Below are positions 10,849 to 22,329 of a DNA stretch of 64,000 bases, one piece after another. Within the stretch, counting starts at the first letter, position 1; every line of letters starts with the position of its first letter. Source of the stretch: Petunia secreta (Eukaryota; Streptophyta; Magnoliopsida; Solanales; Solanaceae). A program made the translations under genes and the position numbers. The notes under the pieces were generated by a model that made no database searches, was not told the origin of the DNA, and worked only from the letters and a program-made list of their open reading frames with translations. The stretch is from positions 17,812,001 to 17,876,000 of the forward strand of contig JARKIP010000017.1 in NCBI GenBank assembly GCA_029990175.1, in the 5' to 3' direction.

Positions 10849-11260
10849 AAAGTCCATAGATATGTCTTGCTAAGGGCCTTCAGGGATTGGAAGTGGTTGT
10901 AGGAGACCAAGGGGGTGGGTGTGCTCTACCTTGACCCTTTGGCAGGTATCACATTCAGCAACTCATCTACAAATATCCTCCTTCATTATAGGCCAGTAGA
11001 AGACCATCCTCACCCTTTTGTAAGTACCTTGTTGGCCTGAATGACCACCAAGTGGGGATTGGTGTAGTGCTACAAACACATTAGTTCTTATCCTAGCAGA
11101 CTTCCCCGAATAAATTTTGTGGTCATACCTGATTACACCCTACTGCAGTCTGTATGGTGGCTTGGCATTAGGATCTGACATTAGCTCAATCAATAATTGG
11201 GTAGCCAATGGATCCTGTTCATTGCTATCAGTAACTTCTTGCATCCAAGTTGGGTCCATA
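10849..11260 (-). pseudogene. integrase N-terminal part of the chromodomain element, upstream of the Tat insertion
   Basis: The minus-strand reading includes a zinc-binding arm (His and paired Cys around 10940-11060) and leads into PIPEG...ISMDF, which continues at 2201 across the Tat insertion. Stops interrupt it. Confidence 0.65.
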
Positions 11261-11264
11261 AATG

Positions 11265-11595
11265 TTACTGCACACAGGGTGCTTTCTTCTTCTTGTCTCT
11301 AGATAATGCATCAACAATCTTGTTTTCACTTCTTTTCTTGTATTGAACCTCATAGTCTATCCCTAGGAGTTTTGTGAGACCTTTTTGTTGTAGAGCAGTA
11401 GTGACCTTCTGTTCTAATAGATATTTCAAGCTATGATGGTCAGTCTTGATCGCAAAATTCCCTCCTTGTAGGTAATACCTCCATCTATCAACTACAGCCA
11501 ATAGAGCCATGAATTCTTTATCATAGGTTGATAATTTCAAGTGCCTAGGGGCTAAAGCTTTACTAAAGTAGGCAATAGGCTTGCCTTGCTATATC
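11265..11595 (-). pseudogene. RNase H, C-terminal part (chromodomain gypsy)
   Basis: The minus strand reads QGKPIAYFSKALAPR at the insertion edge, then STYDKEFMALL and IKTDHHSLKYLLEQK, then ENKIVDALSR. These are standard gypsy RNase H blocks. The first part of the domain lies beyond the hAT-type insertion (12472 and above). Confidence 0.85.
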
Positions 11596-11603
11596 TTTAC
11601 AAC

Positions 11604-12463
11604 TAGGGATGGAAATGGGGCGGGGCGGGGCGGGTGCAAGGTGGGGCGGGTTTAAGCTCATGCGGCGCAGGGCGGGTTTAGGCATAATGCACGGCGGGGC
11701 GGGGAGTGTCGAGACAAGCTTTTGACAAAATCTTGGCGGGGCGGGGTGGGGCGCAGGTTTAATTTTTTCCAGCCATTGGTAATTAAGCAAAGGGAAGGGG
11801 GCAGAGATATAGGACTCCTAATTGGTCGGTGGCGCTTAGCAAATATTTCAATGTCCAAGGTTCAAGTAAAAAAAACTATGTATAGTATATCACACTAGTT
11901 CGTTAAGTAAAAATAAATTATATATACCAGCAATTTAATTAATAATTTATAAATCCTTTTAATAAATTATTAACTGATTCTTTTAAAATGTGGATAATCT
12001 TGTTTTAGAATCTGAATGATTGATATGTTATAATTTAATTATGACACTATATATACTTCAATTAAATTAATTTTTGTAGTTTCATGAAAAATTGATATTA
12101 TTTAACTATGTAATACAAACTATAAATAACTGCAACTAGTTCAATAAAATATTTGGGAGTTCAAGAAAAATAATTATGGTACATTATAGTTTTATCGTAA
12201 ATATTGATGTTAACTTTGTAACAAATTTGAGTTGAGCACAAAAGAATACATTTATAGCATGTCTCTAACGGTTACAAAGTGAAAAAACTGAAAAAGAAAA
12301 TAAAAAATTTAGGCGGGGCGGGGCGGAGCGAGTTGACGCGGGGCAAGGCGGGGGTGGGGCGGGTTAGGTGTAAACTAGATATAAATGCTATGCAGGGCGG
12401 GGCAGGTTAAAATTTCACGGGTAAAGTCTCAACCCGCCCTGCCCCGCCCCATTTCCATCCCTA
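11604..12463. mobile_element. non-autonomous hAT-type element with GGGGCGGGGC termini
   Basis: The left end TAGGGATGGAAATGGGGCGG and the right end are perfect inverted repeats for at least 23 bases. Flanks TTTACAAC (11596-11603) and AGTACAAC (12464-12471) are an 8-bp target duplication with two changes, matching hAT. The first and last 150 bases are packed with GGGGC/GGGGT units, while the middle (11860-12290) is strongly AT-rich with no ORF. It interrupts the RNase H codons of the chromodomain element, and the reading frame resumes on the other side. Confidence 0.85.
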
Positions 12464-12471
12464 AGTACAAC

Positions 12472-13340
12472 CCCTATCCCTTTTAAGTAGGCATCAGTTT
12501 CCACCACAAATATTTGAGTAAAATCAGCTAGGGCCAATACTGGTGCTGTTGACATGGCCCTTTTTAACTCCTGAAAGGCAGCATCTGCTTCTGAATTCCA
12601 TACAAAGGAGTTCTTATTTAATAAATTTGTAAGAGGTTTGTTGATTAGGCCATAATAATGGAAAAACCTCCCATAGTAGCATGTCAACCCTAGGAATCCC
12701 CTTAAGGCTTTAATGGATATATGGGTAGGCCACTGAGTCATTGCTTCTATCTTCTTGGGATCCGTGCAGACCCCTTCTCCAGTGATGATATTGCCTAAGT
12801 ACTCCACTTGACTTTGCCCAAATGAGCATTTAGATCTCTTTGCATATAGCTGCTCCTTTCTGAGCACATCCAGTACCTTAGTAAGGTGTATGGCATGTAA
12901 CTCTGTGGTGGAGCTGTAAACTAGGATGTCATCCAAAAAAACTACTACAAACTGCCTTAGGTAATCCTAAAAAACATGATTCATCAAACTTTAAAGAGAG
13001 CAGGTGCATTGGTCAAGCCAAAAGGCATGACCTTGAACTCGTAATGGCCCAGGTGAGTTCTGAAACTTGTCTTATGAACATCTCCCTCAAACATTCTGAT
13101 TTGGTGGTATCCTGCCCTGAGATAAATCGGAGAGAACACCTTGGATCTATTTAATTCATCCAACAAATCAGTGGTATAGGAAACTTATCTTTGATAGTGA
13201 GCTTGTTTAGTTCCTTATAGTCTACACAAAACCTCCATGAACCATCTTTCTTTTTGACTAGTAGTACTGGGGAGGAGAAAGAAGAGTGACTAGGCTGTAT
13301 GATTTCATTTGTCAATATTTCCTTCACTTGATTTTCAATT
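12472..13340 (-). pseudogene. reverse transcriptase and start of RNase H (chromodomain gypsy)
   Basis: The minus strand reads a CVDYK-type block near 13200-13240, then FSPIYLRAGYHQIRM, MPFGLTNAPALF (about 13000-13030), MDDILVYS (12910-12936, catalytic Asp pair), VEYLGNIITGEGV and LRGFLGLTCYY. It enters RNase H with VVETDAYLKGIGVVL. A frame break near 12960-12984 and another near 13170-13200 separate the pieces. Confidence 0.85.
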
Positions 13341-13624
13341 TTATTATTTTGAAAAAAAATTGTATTTGTAAGGTCTAATACTGATTGGTGTTACATTTGG
13401 TTTCAAGGGAATGTATTAGTCATGATCTCTTTTGGATGGAAGTGTTTTAGGCTCATTAAAGACATCAGTGTACTGCTGCAGGAGTTGATGGATGGCTCAT
13501 ATAACGTTTCTATTTCTTCCTGATTGGTAGCTATAGTGATTATGAATAAGTTTGCCCACATTACTTGCCCTTTCCTGATTAATTGTTTCACTGGCCCCAC
13601 TGTCATACTATTCAGACTGCTCTC

Positions 13625-14068
13625 CTAAGTGATCCCTTTCAGCTGTACTTTCTTTCCCTTAACCCTTACCTGTAGCTTGCAATTAATAAAATCAAACTTG
13701 ATAGGGTTATAGAATCTCATCCAGTCTACCCCCAACACCATTTCACATCCCCCCAGTTGAGTTAAACTTACTTTAGTTTCAAACTCCACGCCTTGTACCT
13801 CCCATTTGAAGTTGGGGCAAGAATGGTAGCTCATTAGGTGGTTCCTATCTACCACTATCACTTTCAAAGGTGTATCTTCCACAGTAGTGCACCCCAATCT
13901 CTTGGTTGTGTTGTAATCAAGAAAGCTATGGGTACTTCCTGAGTCAACTAATATTGTCAGTAGTACTTTATAAGATTCACCCCTCAATTTGATTGTATTG
14001 GGTATTGATGTGCCTGACAAGTCATTAAGGCTAATAGTTGTATCTTCTACTCCTTCCAGAATCTGCAC
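13625..14068 (-). CDS. aspartic protease domain (chromodomain gypsy), 147 codons open
   Basis: The active site ILVDSGSTHSFLD is intact (Asp-Ser-Gly), and ILGVDW-like VLGVDWMRFYNPIKFD follows about 75 residues later, as is usual for retropepsins of this group. It would cleave the Gag-Pol polyprotein. It lies between the Gag zinc knuckle and RT, in the right order. Confidence 0.85.
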   Translation of the reverse strand: MQILEGVEDTTISLNDLSGTSIPNTIKLRGESYKVLLTILVDSGSTHSFLDYNTTKRLGCTTVEDTPLKVIVVDRNHLMSYHSCPNFKWEVQGVEFETKVSLTQLGGCEMVLGVDWMRFYNPIKFDFINCKLQVRVKGKKVQLKGIT

Positions 14069-14388
14069 TGGGGTAGTTCTAAGTCTGGATATTCAAGAGG
14101 CTCTAATTCTTCTCCATTCATGAGTTGTAATTGTTTCCCATTGCACTTATGATTATAGGAGTACTTCTCCCCATATTTATAACAAAGACCATTAGCTTTA
14201 CTGTTTTCCATGAGCTTAATGTGATTAGCACTGCTTCCTGCATCATCCTTAGCCCATCCAGTGTTTGGTTTAACAGTATGATTGGATCCTTGGCTAGTAG
14301 AGTAATTAAATTTTGACCACAGTGTCATGTTCCTCTTGTTTTCTACCTCAATCAGACTCTCTTGATGTTTAGCCCTCTGTTTCATCAA
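14047..14388 (-). pseudogene. Gag C-terminus with a damaged zinc knuckle
   Basis: The block GLCYKYGEKYSYNHKC is a CCHC knuckle (C-x2-C-x4-H-x4-C) whose second Cys has become Tyr, so zinc and RNA binding would be impaired. Basic residues precede it, and it overlaps the protease frame. Confidence 0.75.
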
Positions 14389-14399
14389 AGTTATAGGGA

Positions 14400-15152
14400 T
14401 GAATGAACCTCACTGCATGTTTGGTATCAGCCTCAGCCTTTCAATAAAAGACTTTATAAAGAACTCTTCTGGAATGGTGGGGTTTGTTATCATCACCCAA
14501 GTTTTAAGGTCCTCAAATTCCTCCAGATACTCTCCTACTGTACTCCTTTGTGTGACCTTGTTAAATTTCTCTACTTGGATGTTATTGGTTATATCTTCAA
14601 ACCTTTGGCATAGTGCTACAGTGAATTCCTCCCACCTTATTGCCTCTTTACTTAGTTGTAGTGAGTAGAACCAAGATTCAGTCGTGTCATCTAGGTGCAT
14701 AGCAGCTAATTCTAACTTTCTCTTAGATCATTTATTTGGTAAAACTGGAAATACTTGTCACACTTTCTCAACCATGCTCTAGGGTCTTCTACCCCACGAA
14801 ATTCTGGAAATTTAAGCTTAGGAATGAAACCATCTGCCTGATCCTTGCGATTGTTTGCTTCTTGAATCTTAGGTGTCCTTCTTGGGCCTAGCCCATTTGC
14901 TTGGACTGGTTGGTGACCCAACATGCCTTCTTGATTTGGCACCGCTGATGAAGAAGCAGGCCCACCATTTGTTACAAATTTCTCCAACAACAGGCCCAAT
15001 TTGACGCTCAGATCCCCCAATTTAGCATTTGTATCATCTAACCTTGCATTAATATCTTCCAGCTTCTGATTTGTTGAGGCCATGTAACTTTGTAATGGAT
15101 TTTCGATCTTGTTAACATGCTCTTCTTTCGTTTTTTGTCTTGAATCTACCAT
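14400..15152 (-). pseudogene. Gag (capsid region) of the chromodomain gypsy element, frameshifted
   Basis: The first ORF (14712-15152) starts MVDSRQKTKEEH, has a helical stretch of repeated KLEDINARLDD-like heptads, and then PKLKFPEFRGVEDPRAWLRK, the classic start of plant gypsy Gag. A second frame (14410-14700) continues with WEEFTVALCQRFED and VGEYLEEFEDL. A single frameshift near 14705 divides the two. Confidence 0.85.
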
Positions 15153-15170
15153 TTTTGTAGCCCTTGATTA

Positions 15171-15183
15171 GGCTCTGATACCA
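15171..15183 (-). other. primer binding site of the chromodomain gypsy element
   Basis: The coding strand reads TGGTATCAGAGCC three bases inside the 5' LTR, matching the 3' end of initiator tRNA-Met as in many plant LTR elements. Confidence 0.9.
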
Positions 15184-15186
15184 AAT

Positions 15187-15696
15187 TGTAATGAACTTGT
15201 TTGTAATTATTGAAATTGGAACAAATTGAATTGAATTTGAAGGAATTGGAAGTTTTTATTAATTGTCAATCACTATCACAGATATTGCATGAAAGAGTAA
15301 CAAGATAAATGGTCAAGCTTCCATGGAGTCTTATAACACCTGAACACATTCTGAAATTGGAATGAGATGAGAGGATAGAGAGAGAGTAGGTTAGTTAATA
15401 GATTCATAACTGTCCAGCTTAACTTCCAAGCTAACCATTTAACTAACTCCTAACTTGATCTCAGCCGTTGATCTCCTTTTAATCTTGGTCATACAATGTA
15501 TTAATGAATTGCCCAGTTGTTGCTTTCGTCATCCTCCATGTCTGCTCATTCATCCACTCCTATTTATTTATTTTGCCAACTCACTGCCTACGTATATGTC
15601 CATATGTCCGACCAGACAGATGTGTTTATTTCCCTAATTGCTTATATCCCAATTCCTATTCTCATTTCACTACTCCTAACCCTAGTCGCCATTACA
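15187..15696 (-). repeat. 5' LTR of the chromodomain gypsy element
   Basis: Starts TGTAATGAAC and ends GCCATTACA on the plus strand; pairs with 590-1134. The duplication ATTTC follows at 15697-15701. Confidence 0.9.
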
Positions 15697-15701
15697 ATTT
15701 C

Positions 15702-18700
15702 AAAACGGTACGGCACAAATTTAATTTTTGGTGGAAGCACTATATTGACATCTAATGACATGGGAGTCTAGAAACAGAAAGTTTCTTCTCTTGTTTTAGA
15801 TCCAAATCAGTAATGTTTTATTTTTATATTAATACTCCTATCAATAAATCTATCATGGGGTTGTGATATAAGTTTGTTTATCTTGTGATAAAGCCTCGGT
15901 CCATCGAATTGATTCACGTTTCCAATATACGGAAAATAATGAACGTGGTGTTTCATCAATCAGTTGGTATGTTTTATGATTCACACACTTACGTGTTTTT
16001 GATTCATTAGTCTTTGTACCGGTGCTAAAATAAAAATAAAAATACTTAGTGACCAGTGTTCAATTGATTCATATTGTTTTCCAATAAAATTAGATAAAAT
16101 CATATAACTGATCAAAATGGATACATATCAAAACATACCTCAACTTTATCCTCGGTTCAATTCTTTTAATGAATTAGGGAAAATTTTCTTTTTGCATCTA
16201 GAGTCCTCCTTCCTTGTATTAGAATTATTGGGAGTTGGGTCCTTCAATTATCACTTTATAACCTGAATTCTCTTTTTAGGATGTTTTGGTTTTCTTCCCT
16301 TTTAGAATTGTTGACAAAAGTTAGCTAAGCTTGGATTTAGCCTAATTTAAACTTAAAGCAGAATTAAAGAAAGATTTGTTCGTGGTATGTTTTTAGGAAA
16401 TTGCATACGATCTATTTATTCTTTTCTTTCATGAATATGTGTGGTTCTATTTCAACTTTTTCTTCATGGATCTGCTTATGCATTTTATCAAGTGATACTA
16501 TATATCACAATGGATATTTTTATGTATGACCTTTGAGGTATATTTTATATGTACCTTGTTTATATAGGTCATAAATAATTGTTGATTGTGTAATTAATTT
16601 TTTCCCCTTGGACAAAAATTTTTCTAAGTATTCTGAGTACAATTTTGATACTAACAAACGGAGATATGAAAACAAATTTCTTTCTTTATCATCGGCTAAT
16701 CTTGGAAATAGATTAGGACATTGAAACATAGATTCATCGTCGATCAAAATTGTGAGAGTTTGAGTATGATCGTCATATTATTTAAGAACAGTTGTAATTT
16801 ATTGGCAGCGATGCTTTATGACTGTCTCATGGTTTTATTCTATTTTGTTAGATTATTTATACAAATTTATGGTCTGGATTTTGAGTAAGATCTACTTTCC
16901 TCCATAAGTTATTTTGCATTGAGATTATTGTACTCATTAGACTAGAATAGTACCAAACACCTCGAGTGTTCTAGAGATATCACTTGATTAAATACAATAG
17001 TAAACCTAAATTAGATTTATAGCAATGGTCTACTGAAAATGATGATGTTCGTGATGGGTGGCACTAATCACGAGATATTGGTTGTTCTAATTAGTTTATA
17101 AGTTCTCCAGATACTTGTTTGTTTTGGAAGATAACTTTATGGGTGCCACTTTAATATGAAGAAATATCTTGTTCGGCGCTTCCGTAATATAGTAAATGAT
17201 GACTTATTCTAGCATTTCTATTTCTTTTGAAAATATTTTTGATATTAGTTTGAGCATTCATTTCGAGTTTTGTAGATTGAAGTGAATAATGTGGACCAAA
17301 GTGGCGCATCTGCTTTAGTTTTGCGAGGCTTTTTCATTCTGTGTGTTATGGAATTTTACTAGATTATTACATACAATAGCCTGCCCAAAGAGGGTTATTG
17401 TGTGTTTTAATTTGGTGGTGGGTTTGAGGCCTGCAAAGGAAATGTTTTAGTTTAGTAAATATATTTTTCCAAAAGGGATAGGTTTCTAATACTTAGATGT
17501 TTTCTCGTTACCTGCCCAAAGGGGTAACACTGTGAAGACTTACATTATTTTCCCAGGGTCACCTTATATCACATTTGTTATTATTTTTCATTTGGTCAAA
17601 ATTAAAGTATGTGCTTGAAAAAAGAAATTATTTTAGTTTGGTAAATATGTCCTCCGAAAGCAGATAAGTTTTCTAATACAAAAGTATTTTCTCACTACCT
17701 GCTCAAAGGGGTAATTTTGTGAAGGCTCATATTAATATCACCAATATAGATTTCTGACTACTATGATGTGAAACATAGTCTTGAATTTTTCCCTAAAACT
17801 TATGGACATCAACCTTGCTTTGACAGTCAATTTTTCTAAAACCTACTTATTAAGTTAAAATAATTTTTATTAATAGTAGGGAAATATGTGATTTTCTAGT
17901 TATTTCTCATTAAAATAGTATTTGTTGAACTTATTTGATATGTTTAACCTTCTTCTAATTTTCTAACGATGTTTGACATCATAACTGATCGATATTTAAT
18001 CATGTTGAAAAAAGAAGTCATTATTGATATTATGATAAACATTAAATCATCCATCATGGACATTATTTTTTTGGATAACTATATGAGAAATATTTTATTA
18101 TACCTATTTTCTTCCTAATCTAAACTATATATAGATAATTTTTCATTTTGTGTTGCTAAATAAAAATCTAAAAATATAGATGTTCAAAAATAAGAAAAGA
18201 GAGTTTTTATTCGAAGGAGTCAATATTGGTGAAACTCCTATATGATTTGGTTGTTCTGACTCCCCTTCTATTGTGGTAAAGCACTCAACTATGTTAATAA
18301 AGAATTATTGTAATAACATAATATCTAGTATATACACGATTTTATTATGTTATATGTCGTAATAATTGGGATGAAAGCATATATTATTTTCTCTATGATA
18401 TAATATACTGATATTTGTTAACGCGTAATTCTTAAGTTCATGTACTTGACTATAAAATATACAAGATCTTTTGTTTTTGAAAACTCATGATAAAGATCTT
18501 GGTATCTCAATAGAACATTTTTTATAAAGAAAAATTGAAGTATGATTTTTGCTAAGGGTATTCGTATATATTACTTTTATATGCTAAAAGTGCATTGATG
18601 TAACATCATTATTGAAAGAATATTTTAGGTTCTTCTAAAGTTTATGCCATGCTTAAAATTTTAATGGATCTGTTAAACGGTGGGAGTAATTTCATAATTG

Positions 18701-20086
18701 TTACTCCATTTGTGTAAGTTATATTGTTCAATTTCGTTTATAAATAATGAAAATGTAATTTAATTTTAATGATCAAAATATGCGAATGATGTTAAAACTC
18801 TTGGTCATGTGTTTATTATTGTTTTATAATTAATATATCATACATCACTTGGATTTTGATTGAATCCATGGATATATAATTGAAATTATATTATCGAGAG
18901 TATCAACACATATATGCTGGTGTCACATCTCTTGGTTGTCTTTTTAGTGTAATATTATCTCAGCGATGTTTATTTGTTAACTAAATGATTTATTTGCTTG
19001 ATTTATGATGAAAAAAGAACATTCTTATATGTACATTATAAAGAAGTCATATTAATCACCATATCATAATTTTGTTGACTTCTTTAATGTTGTTGGTATC
19101 TTTGTATTTATGAGATGTTAAGTTGACACCTGTTGATAAAATATTATTTAAACAGCATATTGTTTATAATTGTGTCTCTTCACAATGAGTATATGGTGTA
19201 CTTAAAAGAAATTTAATTATATGACTTGACACAATTAGTAAGAAAATTTGGAGGTGAGGAAGACTCAATGAAATGTCATTTTTTCTTATGTCTTTATTTG
19301 TTTGTTCAAGTGTTTGGACTCATGTTGTGAAATTGTTTATAATTTGTAATGTTAGAGTCAAACATATGCACTTGAATAGTGGGAGTCTTTTATTAGATAT
19401 ATGCTTCCCTTAAGTTTTTGTAACAACATTTTGGTAATGGGCATATTTGATACATCATGATAACTAAATATATTATACACATTTGACAAGTTTTTTATGC
19501 CTATAAAATCTTAAGACTTCTATCTTATGTGGTTGGTATGTCTCATGTTTATAAGATCATGTTGTGCCTTTGTTGTCTCTTTATAGAGAAATATACGGCA
19601 TATCATTTATGCCATATGAATTTTCTTGGCTGTTGCACATTATGATTAGTTTCACATGTTGAGCCTAGAAAATTATGATTTTCTGGTGGGGCACATATTA
19701 TTTAGTAGCTAACGTTTTGAAATACAAAATCATGTTGACGATTTTCTAATGGTGCACATATTGTTTGGTCGCCCAATATTATTTATGAAAAATCGTTTGA
19801 AGTACCGATAATGAAATAGTCTTGTTTTGGAGTCCATGTTGACCATTTCTTGCTAATATTAACAAGACTTCAATATTTGTGATGGTGGACTAGTCTTGTG
19901 CCATTGATGGATGCAAGTACTACTGCTTTTCGATATTGATTGTTTTGTTTGACTAGATCATGTTGGAAATAATGTTCCACCGCTATATGTTTGTGGCCAC
20001 TGTCTATTTTGCCCGAGAGTCATTTTATAAATAAACTTTTTCAAAATCTTTTATAAAGTTAAATTAATGTTGTCCAAGTGGGAGAA
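15702..20086 (+). other. LARD1 internal domain, right piece; AT-rich, no gene
   Basis: About 4.4 kb with no ORF above roughly 75 codons and no gag or pol motif in any frame I read. It ends at a polypurine tract (20076-20086) just before the 3' LTR. The imperfect repeats at 17381-17730 are the only internal structure I can see. Confidence 0.65.
17381..17730. repeat. imperfect tandem repeat in LARD1, three starts
   Basis: CCTGCCCAAAG..GGTTA-like blocks begin at 17381, 17511 and 17698. The last two are followed by ...TGTGAAG.CT, and each of the last two is preceded by ATTTTAGTTT.GTAAATAT and TTTCTAATA. The second-to-third spacing is about 187 bases. Confidence 0.6.
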
Positions 20087-20313
20087 TGTTGAAATTATTT
20101 ATTTAAATATGGACTTAATATTAACTTATTTATTCGGTTTTACAATATGGGCTAATTGTGAATAGTTGGTGGACAATACACGGGCCACATATTTGTGGGT
20201 TCCATGATGGGCCTGTACTGTTTCTTGTAATAGGTGTGGGCTGGCAATACTATAGGACTGTTTATAAACCTGTGGGCCTATTATGGGTGGGCCCATTAAG
20301 TTAAGGCTTTTAA

Positions 20314-20348
<35 letters not shown>
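20087..20348 (+). repeat. LARD1 3' LTR, left part (U3)
   Basis: Begins TGTTGAAATT directly after AAGTGGGAGAA and runs to a TA microsatellite that corresponds to position 4-41 of the 5' LTR (TAAG.ATATATATA in both). It is then interrupted. Confidence 0.7.
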
Positions 20349-20354
<6 letters not shown>

Positions 20355-20881
20355 CATACATACTAGTGTTCATATGTTTTAATTATACTATTTGACGCTG
20401 CTAAATTTTAACTTAATTGAGTTATCCAAGTCACCGTCCTACTTTTATAGTGTTTTTAGATCATTTTATTGTCATATTTGAAGAAGTATTCATTGATTAC
20501 AATGTATGTGTTTACTTCTCGAATCACTTTTGCTTATGAATTTTTAGTTGTAAAGCTATATTTTTTTCCATAATTTTTAACTCATTCTTCATAAATATAT
20601 TCCACAACTCTGTAATGCATTTTTCGGATGTTCGTTGTTCATTTCAAGTCAATAGCCTCTGCGAAAAGTACTATTAGAGTTAGAAATCCAGCCGCAAATA
20701 CCATCATGAAGAAACAGTATGTGAGGCTGTTAATACTTGTTTGTTGCAAGCTTCTGATTACTTATTTCAAATGAGAATTTTTGGCATCTACTATAGGGAA
20801 ACTAACTTTTCTTAAAATCAGTATGACAAGGTGTTGAAATCTCCCAGTAATTATAACTAATGAGGTCTTGAATGGTAAAAG

Positions 20882-21001
20882 CTACAGCAGGAAAACAATG
20901 GTAACTGTCATCAAATGTCCCAAAACCGGAGAGCTGTATTCCATATGCCTCCACTCTGTAAACATCTCGTGTAAGGTGATAAAGTTTCCATACCCACCAT
21001 C
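20882..21001 (-). pseudogene. possible last exon of the Aux/IAA-like pseudogene
   Basis: On the minus strand a T-rich tract ending CTCTGTCCAG is a good acceptor. The open frame after it starts DGGYGN and contains HEMFTE before a stop at 20882. Aux/IAA domain IV normally starts DGDWML... with a (W)xMF segment at this distance, so the match is weak. Confidence 0.25.
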
Positions 21002-21974
21002 CTGGACAGAGGAAATAAAGTACCATCAAAATATATACGCACATGAGATTATATACTACAAGTTGTCTTCTCAAACTTGTAGTAGTAAATCTAATAAAAG
21101 GCATACATATAGAACAGGAGCATTGCCTCACAAAATGCTTGAGTATGAACAAATCTCAAGCATAACCAACATCAGTAATCCTCTAGGATCTAATGTATTT
21201 CTAAATTAATGAATGATAAATAAGTTCAAAACTTTCTGGGATGAAAGCTGATATACTTCTTCGTACTCCATTCCCATTTGGTACAATGATCTTAGTTGGA
21301 ACATTCCTATTCCAAGATGTTCAAATCTACAAATTCAGAAATGTTAAAATTTCATGTTTTATTTATCAAAATAACTTTCAAATTAATATAAATCTTAACT
21401 TGTTACGGGAAACAAATAAATATAAATAACTTGTTACGGGAAAAATGTCAAATTATAACTCCCAAAAATTGAATTAATATAAATCTTTTGTCCAAGTATG
21501 GAAACCACTATAAAATTTGAAAGATTTAATAGACACACCAAGCAAATTGGAAAAAGAAAATAACATCTGTTTATTGTAAAACATAACCTGCTCTAAGGAA
21601 TGATTACATAAAGAGAGAAGGCCACAAGGTAAACCAAAGTTGATAATGTGAAGCATTAGGGTTGAACAGTAGAAACAAATTCAGAGCAAAGAAAAAGTGA
21701 ACTGAGTAATTTCAAGTATACACTGATTTTTGAGAGAGGATCGAACTAATCTCTTCGGAAAGAGCAAAGTTCTACAAGATGCATATGAGGATAACTATAG
21801 GAGAATTTAAGGATATGTCAAAATGACCGAGGATATTTTGATGATTAAATCAACTTTTTTAGATTTCTATTCAAAATGTATAAACAGCTATAAGAGAAAA
21901 ATAAATTGAAGTACCTCAAATACCACTGCAGCAACTGGTTAGGACTAAGGATGGGGTAGGTAAATCCAACATAC

Positions 21975-22329
21975 CAATACCATCGAAACCAAAGAGCTTT
22001 TCAAGATACATGACAAATTCAGAGTAATCCTTGTGATTGCTTAAATTAAATTTTCTACGAAAAGGGGCACCATCCATACTAACTTTGACATACATTTTCA
22101 GTGCTTCCCGACCATTTGAACTATTCTTTCTCCTATGAGAACAAACTGGGGGCCACCCAATAACTTGGTTCTTGTTTCGATACTTAACATAATCATTGAT
22201 ATTACTGCTATTTCGATCACTTTCAATTTCTGAAAACACCCTTTTCTTCTCATTCTTCAGCTCTAATGAGCTAGATTTTTCTCCGGGAAGTCCCAATCTA
22301 AGCTCTATTATTTCAAGTTATGCTGCCAT
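21975..22329 (-). pseudogene. Aux/IAA transcriptional repressor fragment (domains I-III) with premature stop
   Basis: Minus-strand order: ATG, Ala, Ala, then a stop (22318-22320); ELRLGLPG, which is the domain I end containing the LxLxL repression motif; a Lys/Glu-rich linker; VIGWPPVCSHRRK, domain II with the GWPPV degron core read by TIR1/AFB; then MYVKVSMDGAPFRRKFNL and YSEFVMYLEKLFGFDGIG, the first half of the PB1 dimerisation fold (domain III). A donor-like GGTATG follows FDGIG at 21974, near where plant Aux/IAA genes have an intron. Family members repress auxin responses in the nucleus by binding ARF factors. The stop at codon 4, the usually invariant Leu of DGAPxLRK replaced by Arg and a missing or degenerate domain IV make this a pseudogene. 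Domains I to III lie in one exon, which is unusual for the family. Confidence 0.8.

Larger units (their letters stand above)
590..15696 (-). mobile_element. Ty3-gypsy chromodomain retrotransposon, minus strand, with two nested insertions
   Basis: Two LTRs (590-1134 and 15187-15696), both TG...CA on the plus strand and close in sequence, are bounded by the 5-bp duplication ATTTC at 585-589 and 15697-15701. Read on the minus strand the order is LTR, tRNA-Met primer site (15171-15183), gag, protease, RT, RNase H, integrase, a chromodomain-like C-terminus, then a purine tract and LTR. Without the Tat insertion (2202-10848 plus its AAAGT copy) and the hAT element (11604-12463 plus its 8-bp copy), the element would be about 5.6 kb, normal for plant chromodomain gypsy elements. 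ORFs are interrupted, so the copy is dead. I did not assign it to Reina, Tekay, CRM or Galadriel. Confidence 0.9.

Noticed and set aside
20802..21152. 116-codon minus-strand ORF as an independent gene
   Set aside because: Lies across a likely intron/exon border of the Aux/IAA-like pseudogene and has no recognisable motif in that frame.
20868..21209. 113-codon plus-strand ORF
   Set aside because: Antisense to the same region, no motif.
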